A DNA stretch of 64,000 nt from Bacteroidota bacterium (GCA_023387965.1 JAEWHE010000015.1:124001-188000), one strand, 5' to 3'. Shown: positions 1-9,632, counted from the stretch's first letter. Notes: generated by a model from the sequence alone, not told the origin. Program-made: numbers and translations.

Positions 1-1756
1 TTCCTTTTAAATATTTTTCAATCATTAAACTGGCGATTGGTCCTGCCCAACGAGCTCCCCAATATCCGTTTTCCACGAAAACAGCTAACGCAATTTTAGG
101 ATTTTCTTTTGGTGCAAAAGCCACGAAAATGGAGTGATCTTGCAACTGAACGGTAACGCCGTTGATTTTGGTTTTATTTTCAGCGGTTCCGGTTTTTCCA
201 CAAATTTCAATGCCTTCCACTTGTAAACTTCGCGCAGTTCCTTCTTTGTAAACACCTAAAAGTCCTTCGATTACGGGTTTGAAATGTTGCTTGTCAATAG
301 TGGTAACATGTTTGGTTGTGTATTTTTTGTCGATGGTCTGACCTTCGATTTTTTTGATAATATGAGGCGTGTAATAGTAACCTTCGTTTGCCACAGCAGC
401 CATCATGTTTGCTAACTGAATTGGCGTTGTCAAAACTTCTCCCTGACCAATTGAGTTGGAAATAATTGTGGTGCTTCTCCAGCCGCCATTTGGATACCAA
501 CGTCCGTAATATTTGGCGTCCGGAATGTGACCTTTTCTTCCGGCAGGCAAATCATAGCCCATAAAACTTCCTAATCCAAAACTTTTTAAGTGATTGCTCC
601 AAGCATCAACGCCGTAAGTAGGTTTCGGATATTTATCGATAATTAATTTAAAAACATTGGCAAAATAAGTGTTGCACGAATGCGCCATTCCGGTGTGCAG
701 GTTGTTAGTTCCTACGTCGTGACATTTCATGAAAGCACCTCTTCCGTAGGAAAATCCGTTTCGGCAATAAAAAGACGATTGAGTATCAATCACTTCCTCC
801 TGTAAACCGATTAGTGCCGTTAAAATTTTAAAGGGCGATCCCGGAGGATATTCTGCGAGAAGTCCTCTGTCATACAAAGGTTTTGCTAACGAATCGTTGT
901 AAAGATTGGTATAATTTCTTGAACGTTCTCTTCCTACAAGCAAAGCCGGATCGTAAGTTGGTGCTGAAACTAAAGCGAGAATCTCGCCTGATTTTGGCTC
1001 AAGCGCTACGATTCCACCGCGTTTGTTGACCATCAATTGTTCGCCATATTCTTGTAAAACCAAGTCGAGCGAAAGGGTTACATCTTTTCCTTGAACCGGA
1101 ATCGTATCATAAATACCTTCTTTGTAAGAACCAATTTCTCGGTTAAAACGGTCACGCTGAATATATTTTACACCTTTAACACCTCGTAAAACATCTTCGT
1201 AAACTTCTTCAACGCCTTGACGACCGATCAAATCTCCACTTTTGTAATACGGATTTTTTTTGATGATGGCATCGTTTACTTGCGCGATGTAGCCAAATAC
1301 GTTTGCTCCAGCTTTGGTTTGATAATCCCGAAGCGAACGTTTTTGGATGTAAAATCCCTGAAATTTTCTGATTTTTTCTTGGAAACCTGCGTATTCTCTT
1401 TTGTTTAATTGTGGCAAAAATACCGAAGGCAATCTCGGGCTGTACACTTTTGCTTTAGCAATTTTCGTCAAAAATTCTTCTTTAGTAACTTTTAAAAGCG
1501 AACAAAAACTTAAAGTATCGAGATTTTTAATTTCGTTAGGAATCACCATCACATCGTATGACGGTTGATTGGCTACCATTAATTTCCCGTTTCGGTCGTA
1601 CATATAACCGCGTTCGGGATAATCGTATTTAATTTTAATTGCGTTGTTGTCGGACTTTTTTATGAAAGAATCATCTACAATTTGCAAATAAAAAAGCCTG
1701 GCTACAATGATTATTGTAACTACAATTATCAAAACTGGCAAAAAGGCTTTTCTCAT
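1..1756 (-). CDS. mrdA: Penicillin-binding protein 2 (peptidoglycan D,D-transpeptidase), C-terminus outside window
   Basis: This is the transpeptidase that cross-links lateral-wall peptidoglycan in the elongasome with MreB, MreC and MreD. The translation opens MRKAFLPVLIIVVTIIIVA, a cytoplasmic tip followed by one membrane anchor. It continues through the PBP dimer region (PERGYMYDRNG) to the transpeptidase domain. The active-site motif SPFK lies near residue 307, SCN appears in the following region (HSCNTYF), and KTGTAEN is at about residue 521. The start overlaps the mreD stop as ATGA, which indicates translational coupling. The last tens of residues lie before base 1. Identity is firm from the three motifs plus the mre context. 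Confidence 0.96.
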   Translation of the reverse strand, partial: MRKAFLPVLIIVVTIIIVARLFYLQIVDDSFIKKSDNNAIKIKYDYPERGYMYDRNGKLMVANQPSYDVMVIPNEIKNLDTLSFCSLLKVTKEEFLTKIAKAKVYSPRLPSVFLPQLNKREYAGFQEKIRKFQGFYIQKRSLRDYQTKAGANVFGYIAQVNDAIIKKNPYYKSGDLIGRQGVEEVYEDVLRGVKGVKYIQRDRFNREIGSYKEGIYDTIPVQGKDVTLSLDLVLQEYGEQLMVNKRGGIVALEPKSGEILALVSAPTYDPALLVGRERSRNYTNLYNDSLAKPLYDRGLLAEYPPGSPFKILTALIGLQEEVIDTQSSFYCRNGFSYGRGAFMKCHDVGTNNLHTGMAHSCNTYFANVFKLIIDKYPKPTYGVDAWSNHLKSFGLGSFMGYDLPAGRKGHIPDAKYYGRWYPNGGWRSTTIISNSIGQGEVLTTPIQLANMMAAVANEGYYYTPHIIKKIEGQTIDKKYTTKHVTTIDKQHFKPVIEGLLGVYKEGTARSLQVEGIEICGKTGTAENKTKINGVTVQLQDHSIFVAFAPKENPKIALAVFVENGYWGARWAGPIASLMIEKYLKG

Positions 1757-2262
1757 CGTTTGGTTGAAGGCTTAAAGATGTATATAATTCCGATACAAAT
1801 AATCAGGGTGAAAATGGAACTGAATAGCGTTCGCAATAAAATATTTAGAATAAAGCTGAATTTAAAAATTTCCAGCGTAAATAGTATGATGTGATGTGTT
1901 AAAACTGAGACGAGCAGGAAAGAAAATCTTTCAGGTGATAATTTGTCGTTGATTCTAACGGTTTGGTACTCATAACTTACTCCAAATGAAAATCGGAAAA
2001 ATGAAGGTCGAACGTATGCTAAAACCAATGATGCCGCGGCATGAACACCGCCAGAATCACAAAACATATCCATTGTAATTCCTAATAAAAAACTTGCCGC
2101 TAATAATCCGGCACGATTTCCGTTAACGGGATATAACAAAATAAATAAAATATACGGATATGGATTGATGTACCCGAAAAAATCCATTTCGTTAAACACC
2201 AAAACCTGAACGGCAATGAGCAATACAAATCGTGTGATATTGAGCAAAAGCGTACTATTCAT
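1753..2262 (-). CDS. mreD: Rod shape-determining protein MreD
   Basis: A 169-residue, highly hydrophobic protein with several membrane helices, the size and character expected of MreD, the integral membrane partner of MreC in the cell-elongation complex. Recognisable segments are the N-terminal helix (LLLNITRFVLLIAVQVLVF), the NPYPYILFILLYP turn and the DMFCDSGGVHAAASL segment usual in Bacteroidota MreD. It overlaps mreC by 8 bases upstream and PBP2 by an ATGA downstream, so all are read from one transcript. MreD sequences are poorly conserved; position between mreC and mrdA carries much of the assignment. Confidence 0.9.
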   Translation of the reverse strand: MNSTLLLNITRFVLLIAVQVLVFNEMDFFGYINPYPYILFILLYPVNGNRAGLLAASFLLGITMDMFCDSGGVHAAASLVLAYVRPSFFRFSFGVSYEYQTVRINDKLSPERFSFLLVSVLTHHIILFTLEIFKFSFILNILLRTLFSSIFTLIICIGIIYIFKPSTKR

Positions 2263-3085
2263 CTTCGGTTACGGTTTGTGCTTCAAGCTGTTCGATTTCC
2301 TTTTTTTCGTAATTTTCCAAAATGTACACATGTCCTAAATTAGTCATGTCGTTAAACAGTTTGATGTCTAACGTATAATAATTGGTCACTTTATCCGTGT
2401 AAACTTTATCAATTGTTCCAATGCCAATTCCCGGTGGAAATGTAACCGATTCATTTCCGGTCACAATCGTATCGCCTTTTCGTACTTGTGCCAAACGCGG
2501 AACATCCACTAACTGGAGGAATCCGGTGCTTTTTCCGTTCCAGGTCAAAGTACCAAAGTGATTTGACTTTTTGAATTTGGCATTAATTTTTATTTTGGTA
2601 TTCAAAACGCTGATGACGGTAGCGTAATTTTTTGAAGTATGTTCTACGATTCCCACAATTCCCAAACTGTTCACCACTCCCATATCCGGTTTGATTCCGG
2701 CTTTGGCACCGCTATTTAAAGTAAGATAATTTTCCTTTACGTTGTAAGAATTTTTAATGATTTTCGATTGAATTACATTAATTTTTTCAAAACCTTTCAA
2801 ACTATCTTTTACCACAATTTCAGTAGAATCGGTACTGTTGTAAAGTAATTTTCGCAAAAGCGCATTTTCTTGCGCCAATTGTTCGTTTTGGGATTTCAGG
2901 CTCAAGTATTCTTTTACGTCATTTACTTTTTCATAAACACCACCACTAACGTAATTAGCAGAAGTAACCACCTTGCTTCGGTGGTAAGAATGTGATTGAA
3001 CAGTAAGCACTAACGAAATGCCCAAAAGCAGCAAAAACAGCAACTTATTGCTGTTTTTCAGTAAAAAATTAATGATTTGCTGCAT
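2255..3085 (-). CDS. mreC: Rod shape-determining protein MreC
   Basis: A 276-residue periplasmic scaffold protein anchored by one N-terminal helix (about residues 13-30, KLLFLLLLGISLVLTVQS). A short coiled coil follows (about 55-80, VKEYLSLKSQNEQLAQENALLRKLL). Next comes the MreC beta-barrel region with NSGAKAGIKPDMGVVNSLGI, ending in a charged tail. MreC links MreB filaments to PBP2 and forms coiled-coil dimers. The start ATG lies 12 bases after the mreB stop. The 8-base overlap with mreD supports one operon mreB-mreC-mreD-mrdA. Confidence 0.95.
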   Translation of the reverse strand: MQQIINFLLKNSNKLLFLLLLGISLVLTVQSHSYHRSKVVTSANYVSGGVYEKVNDVKEYLSLKSQNEQLAQENALLRKLLYNSTDSTEIVVKDSLKGFEKINVIQSKIIKNSYNVKENYLTLNSGAKAGIKPDMGVVNSLGIVGIVEHTSKNYATVISVLNTKIKINAKFKKSNHFGTLTWNGKSTGFLQLVDVPRLAQVRKGDTIVTGNESVTFPPGIGIGTIDKVYTDKVTNYYTLDIKLFNDMTNLGHVYILENYEKKEIEQLEAQTVTEDE

Positions 3086-3097
3086 GAAACGATGCTA

Positions 3098-4126
3098 TTA
3101 TTTTATTAGTATGCTTCTGAATTTTGGAATATTTTTTAGCGCCATTCCGGTTCCTCTAACTACGGCTCTCAACGGATCTTCGGCAATGTAAACCGGAAGG
3201 TCGGTTTTTTGAGAAATTCTTTTGTCCAAACCTCTTAACATTGATCCTCCACCTGCAAGATAAATTCCGGTATTGTAAATGTCGGCTGCTAATTCCGGTG
3301 GTGTTTGCGATAAAGTTTCCATCACCGCATCTTCAATTCTTTGGATTGATTTGTCTAATGCTTTGGCAATTTCTCTAAACGAAACTTCCACTTGTTTTGG
3401 TTTTCCAGTTAACAAATCTCGCCCTTGAACCGACATATCGTCTGGTGGTGTTTCAAGGTCTTCGATTGCGGCACCAATTTCAATTTTAATTTTTTCGGCA
3501 GTACTTTCACCCACAAATAAATTGTGTTGGGTTCGCATATAATAAACGATGTCGTTGGTAAAAACGTCACCGGCAATTTTCACCGATTTGTCGCAAACAA
3601 TTCCGCCTAAAGCGATAACCGCAATTTCGGTTGTTCCACCACCAATGTCCACAATCATGTTTCCTTTTGGTTGCATAATATCAACGCCAATACCAATTGC
3701 AGCCGCCATGGGTTCGTGAATTAAGTAAACTTCTTTACCGTTTACGCGTTCTGCAGATTCTTTTACGGCACGCATTTCTACCTCTGTAATTCCCGAAGGA
3801 ATACAAATCACCATTCTCAAGGCTGGCGTAAATAATTTTTTCTTTAAAGCAGGAATACTTTTTATAAACATGCTGATCATTTTCTCCGAAGCATCAAAGT
3901 CAGCGATAACCCCGTCTTTCAAAGGTCTGATGGTTTTTATGTTTTCATGGGTTTTCCCCTGCATCATGCTGGCTTCTTTACCAACAGCAATAATTTTTCC
4001 CGAAACTCTATCACGAGCCACGATTGATGGACTGTCGATTACCACTTTATCATTGTGGATAATCAAGGTGTTAGCTGTTCCAAGGTCAATCGCGATGTCC
4101 TCGGTCATGAAATCAAAAAATCCCAT
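3098..4126 (-). CDS. mreB: Rod shape-determining protein MreB (bacterial actin)
   Basis: A 342-residue actin-fold ATPase that polymerises under the inner membrane and guides cell-wall elongation. The actin phosphate motifs are visible: phosphate 1 at IAIDLGTANTLI (residues 10-21) and phosphate 2 at MIVDIGGGTTEIAVIALGGI. The adenosine loop is GIYLAGGGSMLRGLD near residue 290. Length matches the family (about 340-350). It is the first gene of the cell-shape operon. A TAACTTTG -7 box sits in the 54-base gap after purH, so the operon probably has its own promoter even though purH is on the same strand just upstream. Confidence 0.98.
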   Translation of the reverse strand: MGFFDFMTEDIAIDLGTANTLIIHNDKVVIDSPSIVARDRVSGKIIAVGKEASMMQGKTHENIKTIRPLKDGVIADFDASEKMISMFIKSIPALKKKLFTPALRMVICIPSGITEVEMRAVKESAERVNGKEVYLIHEPMAAAIGIGVDIMQPKGNMIVDIGGGTTEIAVIALGGIVCDKSVKIAGDVFTNDIVYYMRTQHNLFVGESTAEKIKIEIGAAIEDLETPPDDMSVQGRDLLTGKPKQVEVSFREIAKALDKSIQRIEDAVMETLSQTPPELAADIYNTGIYLAGGGSMLRGLDKRISQKTDLPVYIAEDPLRAVVRGTGMALKNIPKFRSILIK

Positions 4127-4166
4127 ACTTTAATTAGGGTTTAAAATGTTTATAAAATTTAACACG

Positions 4167-4174
4167 CAAAGTTA
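4167..4174 (-). promoter_or_regulatory. Putative -7 box for mreBCD-mrdA
   Basis: On the minus strand this reads TAACTTTG, an exact match to the Bacteroidota -7 consensus TAnnTTTG, about 40 bases before the mreB ATG and just after the purH stop. No clear TTG -33 element was seen, so this is inferred from one box only. Confidence 0.45.
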
Positions 4175-4180
4175 CATAAA

Positions 4181-5707
4181 TTAATGTTTGAAATGACGCG
4201 TTCCTGTAAATACCATTGCAACTTTATTTTCATTACAAAAATCAATGCTCAATTCGTCTTTAATAGAACCTCCGGGTTGAATGACAGCCCCAATTCCAGC
4301 CTGACTTGCAATTTCTACACAATCCGGAAATGGGAAAAAAGCATCACTCGCCATCACGGCTCCTTTTAAATCAAAATTAAAACTTTTTGCTTTTTCGATT
4401 GCTTGTTTTAATGCGTCAACTCGGGAAGTTTGTCCGGTTCCCGATGCAATAAGCTGTTTGTTTTTTGCCAAAACAATTGTGTTGGACTTGGTGTTTTTGC
4501 AAATTTTTGATGCAAATAACAAATCTTCAATTTCATCTGAAGATGGGGGAGTTGTTGTAACGGTTTTTAGTTGCTCTTTATTGTCCGTTACTGAATTTCT
4601 ATCTTGAACTAATAATCCGTTTAAACAAGTTCTTACCTGACGTTCAGGAAGTTCAACTTCTTTTTGAACCAAAATAATTCTATTTTTCTTTTCAGAAAGA
4701 ATTGAAATTGCTTCTTGGCTAAAAGAAGGAGCGATTACTACTTCACAAAATAATTGGTTGATTTCTCGAGCCGTTTCACTGTCAATATTTCCGTTGGCAA
4801 TCAAAACACCACCAAATGCAGAAGTAGGATCTCCAGCCAAAGCATCAAGATACGCTTCTCTCATCGTGCTTCTTGTAGCCAAACCGCAAGCGTTGTTGTG
4901 TTTTAAAATGGCAAAAGTAGGCTCGTTATTTTTAAATTCTAAAATCAAATTGACTGCGGCATCAACATCGAGCAAATTGTTGTACGAAAGTTCTTTGCCA
5001 TGAATTTTATCGAACATGGCGTCAAATTCTCCAAAGAAAAATCCTTTTTGATGTGGATTCTCACCATAACGAAGCGTTTGTCCGTTGGCAACACTTTGCT
5101 TGTAAATGGTTTCGTCTTCATTAAAATAATTGAAAATCGCCGAATCATAATGTGAGGAAACGTGGAATGCTTTGGTAGCCAATAATTTTCTGTCTGCTAA
5201 CGAAAGTTCCCCGTTTTGTTTTGAAATCAATTCTAAAAAATCTCCGTATTGTTCCATCGACGAAACAATGGCGGTATCTTTAAAATTTTTTGCGGCAGCA
5301 CGAATTAAAGAAATGCCACCAATATCAATTTTTTCAATAATATCAGCTTCCGAAGCACCAGAAGCCACGGTTTTTTCAAAAGGATATAAATCAACAATCA
5401 CCAAATCAATCTGCGGAATATTGTATTCCTCCATTTGCGAAACATCGCCTTCATGGTTTTGACGGTTTAAAATGCCGCCAAAAATTTTCGGGTGTAAGGT
5501 TTTCACTCTTCCGCCTAAAATAGAAGGATAAGACGTTACATCTTCCACCGGAATCACAGGAATGCCAAGGTTTTTTAAAAATTCTTCGGTTCCTCCAGTC
5601 GAATAAAAAACCACATTTTGCTCATGCAATTTTTTCACAATTGGCTCTAATCCGTCTTTCGAAAAAACAGAAACCAATGCCGATTTAATTTGTTTTGAAT
5701 TGTTCAT
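4181..5707 (-). CDS. purH: Bifunctional AICAR formyltransferase / IMP cyclohydrolase
   Basis: This enzyme carries out the last two steps of de novo IMP synthesis: formylation of AICAR with 10-formyl-THF, then ring closure to IMP. The N-terminal MGS-like IMP cyclohydrolase domain runs about residues 8-195 (ALVSVFSKDGLEPIV, FYSTGGTEEFL, GGRVKTLHPKIFGGIL). The C-terminal AICARFT domain carries LRYGENPHQKG and the catalytic KHNNACG motif. It ends with MASDAFFPFPD and the terminal GTRHFKH. Length 508 fits the family (about 510-530). It is read alone from a promoter at 5733-5740. Confidence 0.98.
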   Translation of the reverse strand: MNNSKQIKSALVSVFSKDGLEPIVKKLHEQNVVFYSTGGTEEFLKNLGIPVIPVEDVTSYPSILGGRVKTLHPKIFGGILNRQNHEGDVSQMEEYNIPQIDLVIVDLYPFEKTVASGASEADIIEKIDIGGISLIRAAAKNFKDTAIVSSMEQYGDFLELISKQNGELSLADRKLLATKAFHVSSHYDSAIFNYFNEDETIYKQSVANGQTLRYGENPHQKGFFFGEFDAMFDKIHGKELSYNNLLDVDAAVNLILEFKNNEPTFAILKHNNACGLATRSTMREAYLDALAGDPTSAFGGVLIANGNIDSETAREINQLFCEVVIAPSFSQEAISILSEKKNRIILVQKEVELPERQVRTCLNGLLVQDRNSVTDNKEQLKTVTTTPPSSDEIEDLLFASKICKNTKSNTIVLAKNKQLIASGTGQTSRVDALKQAIEKAKSFNFDLKGAVMASDAFFPFPDCVEIASQAGIGAVIQPGGSIKDELSIDFCNENKVAMVFTGTRHFKH

Positions 5708-5732
5708 TTTTGTGTAGTTGTGTTTAAGCGTG

Positions 5733-5740
5733 CAAAAGTA
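5733..5740 (-). promoter_or_regulatory. Putative -7 box for purH
   Basis: Minus-strand TACTTTTG matches TAnnTTTG exactly, 26 bases before the purH ATG. The gap between box and start is what is usually seen in Flavobacterium promoters. Confidence 0.5.
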
Positions 5741-5749
5741 GTTATTATA

Positions 5750-5800
5750 GTCGAAAGTTGAAAGTCGAAAGTCGAAAGTCGAAAGTTGAAAGTCGAAAGA
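5750..5800. repeat. Short tandem repeat of GTCGAAA/GTTGAAA
   Basis: Seven near-identical 7-base units (GTCGAAA or GTTGAAA) in a row, then a purine-only stretch (gagaaaagagaaaagagg). The reverse complement of the same unit (TTTCGAC, TTTTGAC) recurs at about 63381-63420 downstream of the eamA gene. It lies between the purH promoter and the hairpin element. No coding or operator role is evident. Confidence 0.75.
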
Positions 5801-5861
5801 GAAAAGAGAAAAGAGGAAAGAAAAAAGACGGAGTTATGTTGAGTACCAACAACCGAACACA

Positions 5862-6036
5862 GAATTTGGACTCGAGCGATTAGCGAACAAGCGAAGAATT
5901 TTTTTATTGGAATTTCCTAAAAAAATGCCTAAAACTTTTCATTAGCACCGTCCCGAAGTTTCGGGAGTAGTGGATATCCTTTTATCGATTGCCCGGAAAC
6001 CCGGTAATTGATAAAAGATTGCAGCGGAAAACGGGA
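5862..6036 (+). repeat. Dispersed hairpin element, copy A, with a second conserved flank
   Basis: The core at 5943-6036 has the family layout: TAGCACCG, a small CCCGAAGTTTCGGG palindrome, then TATCCTTTT. The long stem follows, ATCGATTGCCCGG pairing with CCGGTAATTGAT, and it closes with AAAAGATTGCAGCGGAAAACGGG. The preceding part (GGACTCGAGCGATTAGCGAA...) is shared with 19902-19935. The rest of the 470-base gap between purH and the next gene (6037-6177) holds only A/T-rich GGAATTGAAATT-type repeats. Confidence 0.7.
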
Positions 6037-6177
6037 ACTTCGTTTAAAAAATGCCTGAACCTTTTGCTTCTGAAAAAAATAAGATTTAAGTTTTTAAAAA
6101 ATTGGAATTGGAATTGAAATTGGAATTGAAATTGTACTTTCTCTTGGAATTTTAAAAAATTCGAATTTCTTGTAAGA

Positions 6178-8844
6178 CTACAACTTATAACTCACAGCAA
6201 ACATCACCACGCGTGGCAAAATAAAAGTACGTCTTTGGCTAATCAAAAAGTCCGAGAAAGAATTCGTTTCCTTGATGCGGTTGTTGAGCAAGTTATTGGC
6301 AAAAACCTCAAAAGTCCAAGCGCTATTTTTCTTTTGGTAAAGGAGCGATGCATTGGCAATTTCATAGCGATTGCTTTGGTTTTGGCTATTTTGGTTGAAG
6401 AAATTTTCGTAATCGGCTTTAAACGAAAGCGATTTTGAAATCGAAATGTCGAGTTTGGCTTCGAACAAATCGGTTTCAAAAGACGATTGGGTCAAACCGC
6501 TAAATTGATTGAAACCTTTGGTATATTTCACACTAACAAAAGGCCATTTTCGGTTGGCAGTTTTCAGTTCTACGCCAATGTTTTGACTGTCACGGTTATT
6601 TTCAGTGGCAATATTATTCACGTTTTGAATGTATTGAAACCACGACAAACTGCTGTTTACCGACAAATTAAATTTGTAAATATTTTTGGCAATCGAGCCG
6701 TAAACGCGCCAATTGGTTTCGGGATTGTGCGTGAGAATTGGCGTGGCATATTGGTTGATGCCTTCCAAAATAATTTCGTTGCGAAGCGTTCTGGTTTTTT
6801 TGTTGAAATTCGCAGATGCGTTCAACCGCAAACCACGATACGAACTAAATTTGCTATAAAATAAATTAGCCGAATGAAAGCGTTCGTTTTGCAAAAGCGC
6901 ATTTCCCTTAAAAACCGAATTGTAGCTTACCAATGAAAACCGATTGGCGTAATTCTCAGCATCGGGGAAATCATTTTCCAAACGGTATTTTAATTTTAAA
7001 CTTTCGGATTTATTGAACTCAATTTCGCTTTCCAACTGCGGTTGAAATAAAAATTTACTTACATTTTTTTTATCACCAAATTGATTCGTATTCAAGTGAT
7101 AAAAATGTCCGTAGATTCCCGGTTTGGTAATCACTTTTCCAATTTTAAATTTGTATTCCAATCCCAAATAAGCATCGTTGAGGTGATAATTTAGGTTGTT
7201 TCCAAATCCGGCTTCGGCAAAATCATTGATGTTTCCGTCAGAAAGCAACTGTTTTTCGGAAGTTTTTACAGATGAATTTTCAAAATTATTGCCGACAATT
7301 GTATAAAGATGGTTGAAGTTATTGACAATCCAATAATGTTTGAACATCGCATCAACACTATTGGTTTTGATATTTTTGAGTTGCGAAATTTTGTATTTCG
7401 AATCTTCTTCTAACGGAATAAATCCGGCTAAAAACGGCGCATCGGTTAACCATAAATTTTCGGGTTTATTTTGGTCAAAAGCGTGGTTTACCACAAAAGT
7501 TCCGGTGTGATTTTGGTTAAAAGCCTTATGCCATTCCACATATTGTTTAAGCGAAATATTATCGGCTTCGCGCAAGGCTTCAAAATTATTGTTTCCCGAA
7601 GGAGAAATCGTCTGGATGTTCGTCAGATAATTGTTATTCGAACTTTGAAATTGCGCATTATAATACAATTTTTCTTTATTTGATGCCGAATAATCCAATT
7701 TTACATTTCCCATTGCAAGCAACGCTTTGTTTTGGTTGCGTGTGTTTCTGTTTTCGAAAATGGAGGTTTCATTTTGAAGGTATTGGTTAAACACTTCATC
7801 TTTTGCCACCGAAAATATTTTGGAAAACAAACCAAAACCGGAAAGTGCCACTTTATCCGTCAATTTGTGGGTAAAATTAAGTGCGGCAAACTGCGATTTA
7901 TTTTCCACCACATCCGTATTTTCATGCACAAACGAGTACAAGTTGCTGAGCGATTTTCTGCCGGAAAGATAAGAACTTACGCCTCCTTCAAAACGCATCA
8001 AATCGTCAAAAGTAAAAACACTTTTCCCGAAATTATTAGCGTCTGCAATGAGTCCGAAGTTCGTTTTTGGGCTGTAATAAAACAAAGCCGCGTGACCTAA
8101 ATAAAAACCGTTGTCGTCATTTCCGGCTTCAATTCCCGCTTGGATATCGCCAAAAATAAAGTTCTTTTTTTCTTCTTTGAGTTTGACGTTCATGGCAAGA
8201 TCTTCGCTGTCAGACACTTGCTTCATGAAACCAACTTCATTAAAGTTGTCAATCACTTCAATTTTATTAATGGCGTCTGCAGGAATATTTTCGACTGCTA
8301 ATTTGGAACCACCGCCAAAAAACAAATCGCCTTCCACGAGCATTTTAGTGACTTTTTTACCTTGAACAGTTACGGTTCCGTTTTTGGCCACTTCCACACC
8401 CGGAAGTTTTTCGAGCACTTCCTTCATCTTGCGTTCGTTGCCATTGGCGAAAGCCCTGACATCAAACGTCATGGTATCTTTTTTGACTTCAATGGGTTTG
8501 TAATCGTGGGTAATGACAATTTCTTTGATATTTTCGCCAGTATTTTTGAGTACAAAATGATGCTCGCTAATTTCGGCATTGGCTTCTACAATAAAAACCG
8601 CGTCTTGGTAACCAATGTAAGACACCGAAAGTTCGTACCGCATATTTTTAGGAATATCAATGCGGTAACGGCCTTTGTTATCGGCAATAGCAAATTTGAT
8701 TCCGCCGTTTTCATCCAGTGGTTTTGCCAAAATATTTGCAGACTCCAACGGATTTTGAAGTGTATCGGAAACCGTCCCGGTAATAATTTTTTGTGAAAAC
8801 GCGGAAATGGAGAAGAGAAGAAAAAAGAGGAGGGATTTGGGCAT
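6178..8844 (-). CDS. Outer-membrane beta-barrel protein with CarboxypepD_reg-like domain (TonB-receptor-like)
   Basis: An 888-residue outer-membrane protein. Signal peptide at residues 1-17 (LLFSISAFSQ). A carboxypeptidase-regulatory-like beta-sandwich covers about 20-105 (GTVSDTLQNPLESANILAK, DNKGRYRIDIP). A plug-like region at about 115-225 contains VLEKLPGVEVAKNGTVTVQGKKV and INKIEVIDNFNEVGF. The rest is a long beta-barrel ending VVMFAVSYKL. This arrangement resembles the outer-membrane barrel (OMP_b-brl_3) relatives of TonB-dependent receptors rather than classical siderophore receptors. No TonB box was identified. It follows a GLPGLI gene by 52 bases and is probably co-transcribed with it. 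The transported or bound substrate is unknown. Confidence 0.85.
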   Translation of the reverse strand: MPKSLLFFLLFSISAFSQKIITGTVSDTLQNPLESANILAKPLDENGGIKFAIADNKGRYRIDIPKNMRYELSVSYIGYQDAVFIVEANAEISEHHFVLKNTGENIKEIVITHDYKPIEVKKDTMTFDVRAFANGNERKMKEVLEKLPGVEVAKNGTVTVQGKKVTKMLVEGDLFFGGGSKLAVENIPADAINKIEVIDNFNEVGFMKQVSDSEDLAMNVKLKEEKKNFIFGDIQAGIEAGNDDNGFYLGHAALFYYSPKTNFGLIADANNFGKSVFTFDDLMRFEGGVSSYLSGRKSLSNLYSFVHENTDVVENKSQFAALNFTHKLTDKVALSGFGLFSKIFSVAKDEVFNQYLQNETSIFENRNTRNQNKALLAMGNVKLDYSASNKEKLYYNAQFQSSNNNYLTNIQTISPSGNNNFEALREADNISLKQYVEWHKAFNQNHTGTFVVNHAFDQNKPENLWLTDAPFLAGFIPLEEDSKYKISQLKNIKTNSVDAMFKHYWIVNNFNHLYTIVGNNFENSSVKTSEKQLLSDGNINDFAEAGFGNNLNYHLNDAYLGLEYKFKIGKVITKPGIYGHFYHLNTNQFGDKKNVSKFLFQPQLESEIEFNKSESLKLKYRLENDFPDAENYANRFSLVSYNSVFKGNALLQNERFHSANLFYSKFSSYRGLRLNASANFNKKTRTLRNEIILEGINQYATPILTHNPETNWRVYGSIAKNIYKFNLSVNSSLSWFQYIQNVNNIATENNRDSQNIGVELKTANRKWPFVSVKYTKGFNQFSGLTQSSFETDLFEAKLDISISKSLSFKADYENFFNQNSQNQSNRYEIANASLLYQKKNSAWTFEVFANNLLNNRIKETNSFSDFLISQRRTFILPRVVMFAVSYKL

Positions 8845-8896
8845 TGAGGTGGGTTAAGTGGAGAATTTTAATTTCTATAAACTTCCAAAATCGACT

Positions 8897-9580
8897 TTAC
8901 ATATTTTTTAAATATTCTGCTTCTGAAATTTTTTTGCCTTTTGGAATAGCGATTTTAATCTCCGAATTTTTAACCCACGTGATTTTTGAAACTAAATAAG
9001 TAGTTTGTCTTTCGGTTAGTTCTAAAATTAATCCTGGCAAACCGTAAAATTCTTTCGGTCCGTAACCTGAAGGTATTGCAGGCGCAAACCAAGCAACGAT
9101 AGGAATGGTTTTTTTTTGTCCTTTTCTATTGATAATTGGCAAATCTAATGTGGCTTTAATGCAATTGTAGTTTCCGATTTTTTTTGTTTCGGATGTGATT
9201 GTCCAATCTTTTTTAAATTTGTTTTTTTCAACTAATGTTCGATCAGGCTTTTCTATAATTTGGGTGTTCGATTCTTTTTCGGTATAATAAGTATCTTCCG
9301 TTGTAAAAGTAATTGATGCAAGTCTTGAAAGATTGTCATCAGTTTCGTCTGTAGTTAGGTTTCTAATCAAGCTAAATTTTGATAATGATTGATTGAACGC
9401 TAACTCGAAAGTTTGCGCTTCGGAAATTTTTTTGGTTTCTTGAACCAACGGATTGTCTTTTGCAGCTTTACCCTCTAAGGTGATAGGACGTATTTTGTAA
9501 ATAATTCTTCCAGAACTTTGTTGCCCAAAACAAGAGAAGCAAAACGGGATTAACAAAATATATAAAAGTAGATTTTTCAT
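8897..9580 (-). CDS. GLPGLI family protein
   Basis: A 227-residue exported protein with signal peptide MKNLLLYILLIPFCFSCFGQ; the CFSCFGQ end could be an SPI or a lipoprotein site. It carries the family signature GLPGLILEL near residue 175, preceded by the usual VAWFAPAIPSGYGPKEF. GLPGLI proteins are common in Bacteroidota, and their biochemical function is not known to me. It sits between a small secreted protein (upstream, 52-base gap) and the outer-membrane barrel gene (downstream, 52-base gap), all on the minus strand. A paralog lies at 10095-10799. Confidence 0.9.
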   Translation of the reverse strand: MKNLLLYILLIPFCFSCFGQQSSGRIIYKIRPITLEGKAAKDNPLVQETKKISEAQTFELAFNQSLSKFSLIRNLTTDETDDNLSRLASITFTTEDTYYTEKESNTQIIEKPDRTLVEKNKFKKDWTITSETKKIGNYNCIKATLDLPIINRKGQKKTIPIVAWFAPAIPSGYGPKEFYGLPGLILELTERQTTYLVSKITWVKNSEIKIAIPKGKKISEAEYLKNM

Positions 9581-9632
9581 AGAAGCTGTTTTAAAAGAAT
9601 TTCTCAGTAATTATACTGAGAAATTCCGAAAT

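Noticed and set aside
5750..5800. Possible CRISPR-like or iteron array of GTCGAAA units
   Set aside because: Units are contiguous 7-mers with no spacers, and no replication or cas gene is near.
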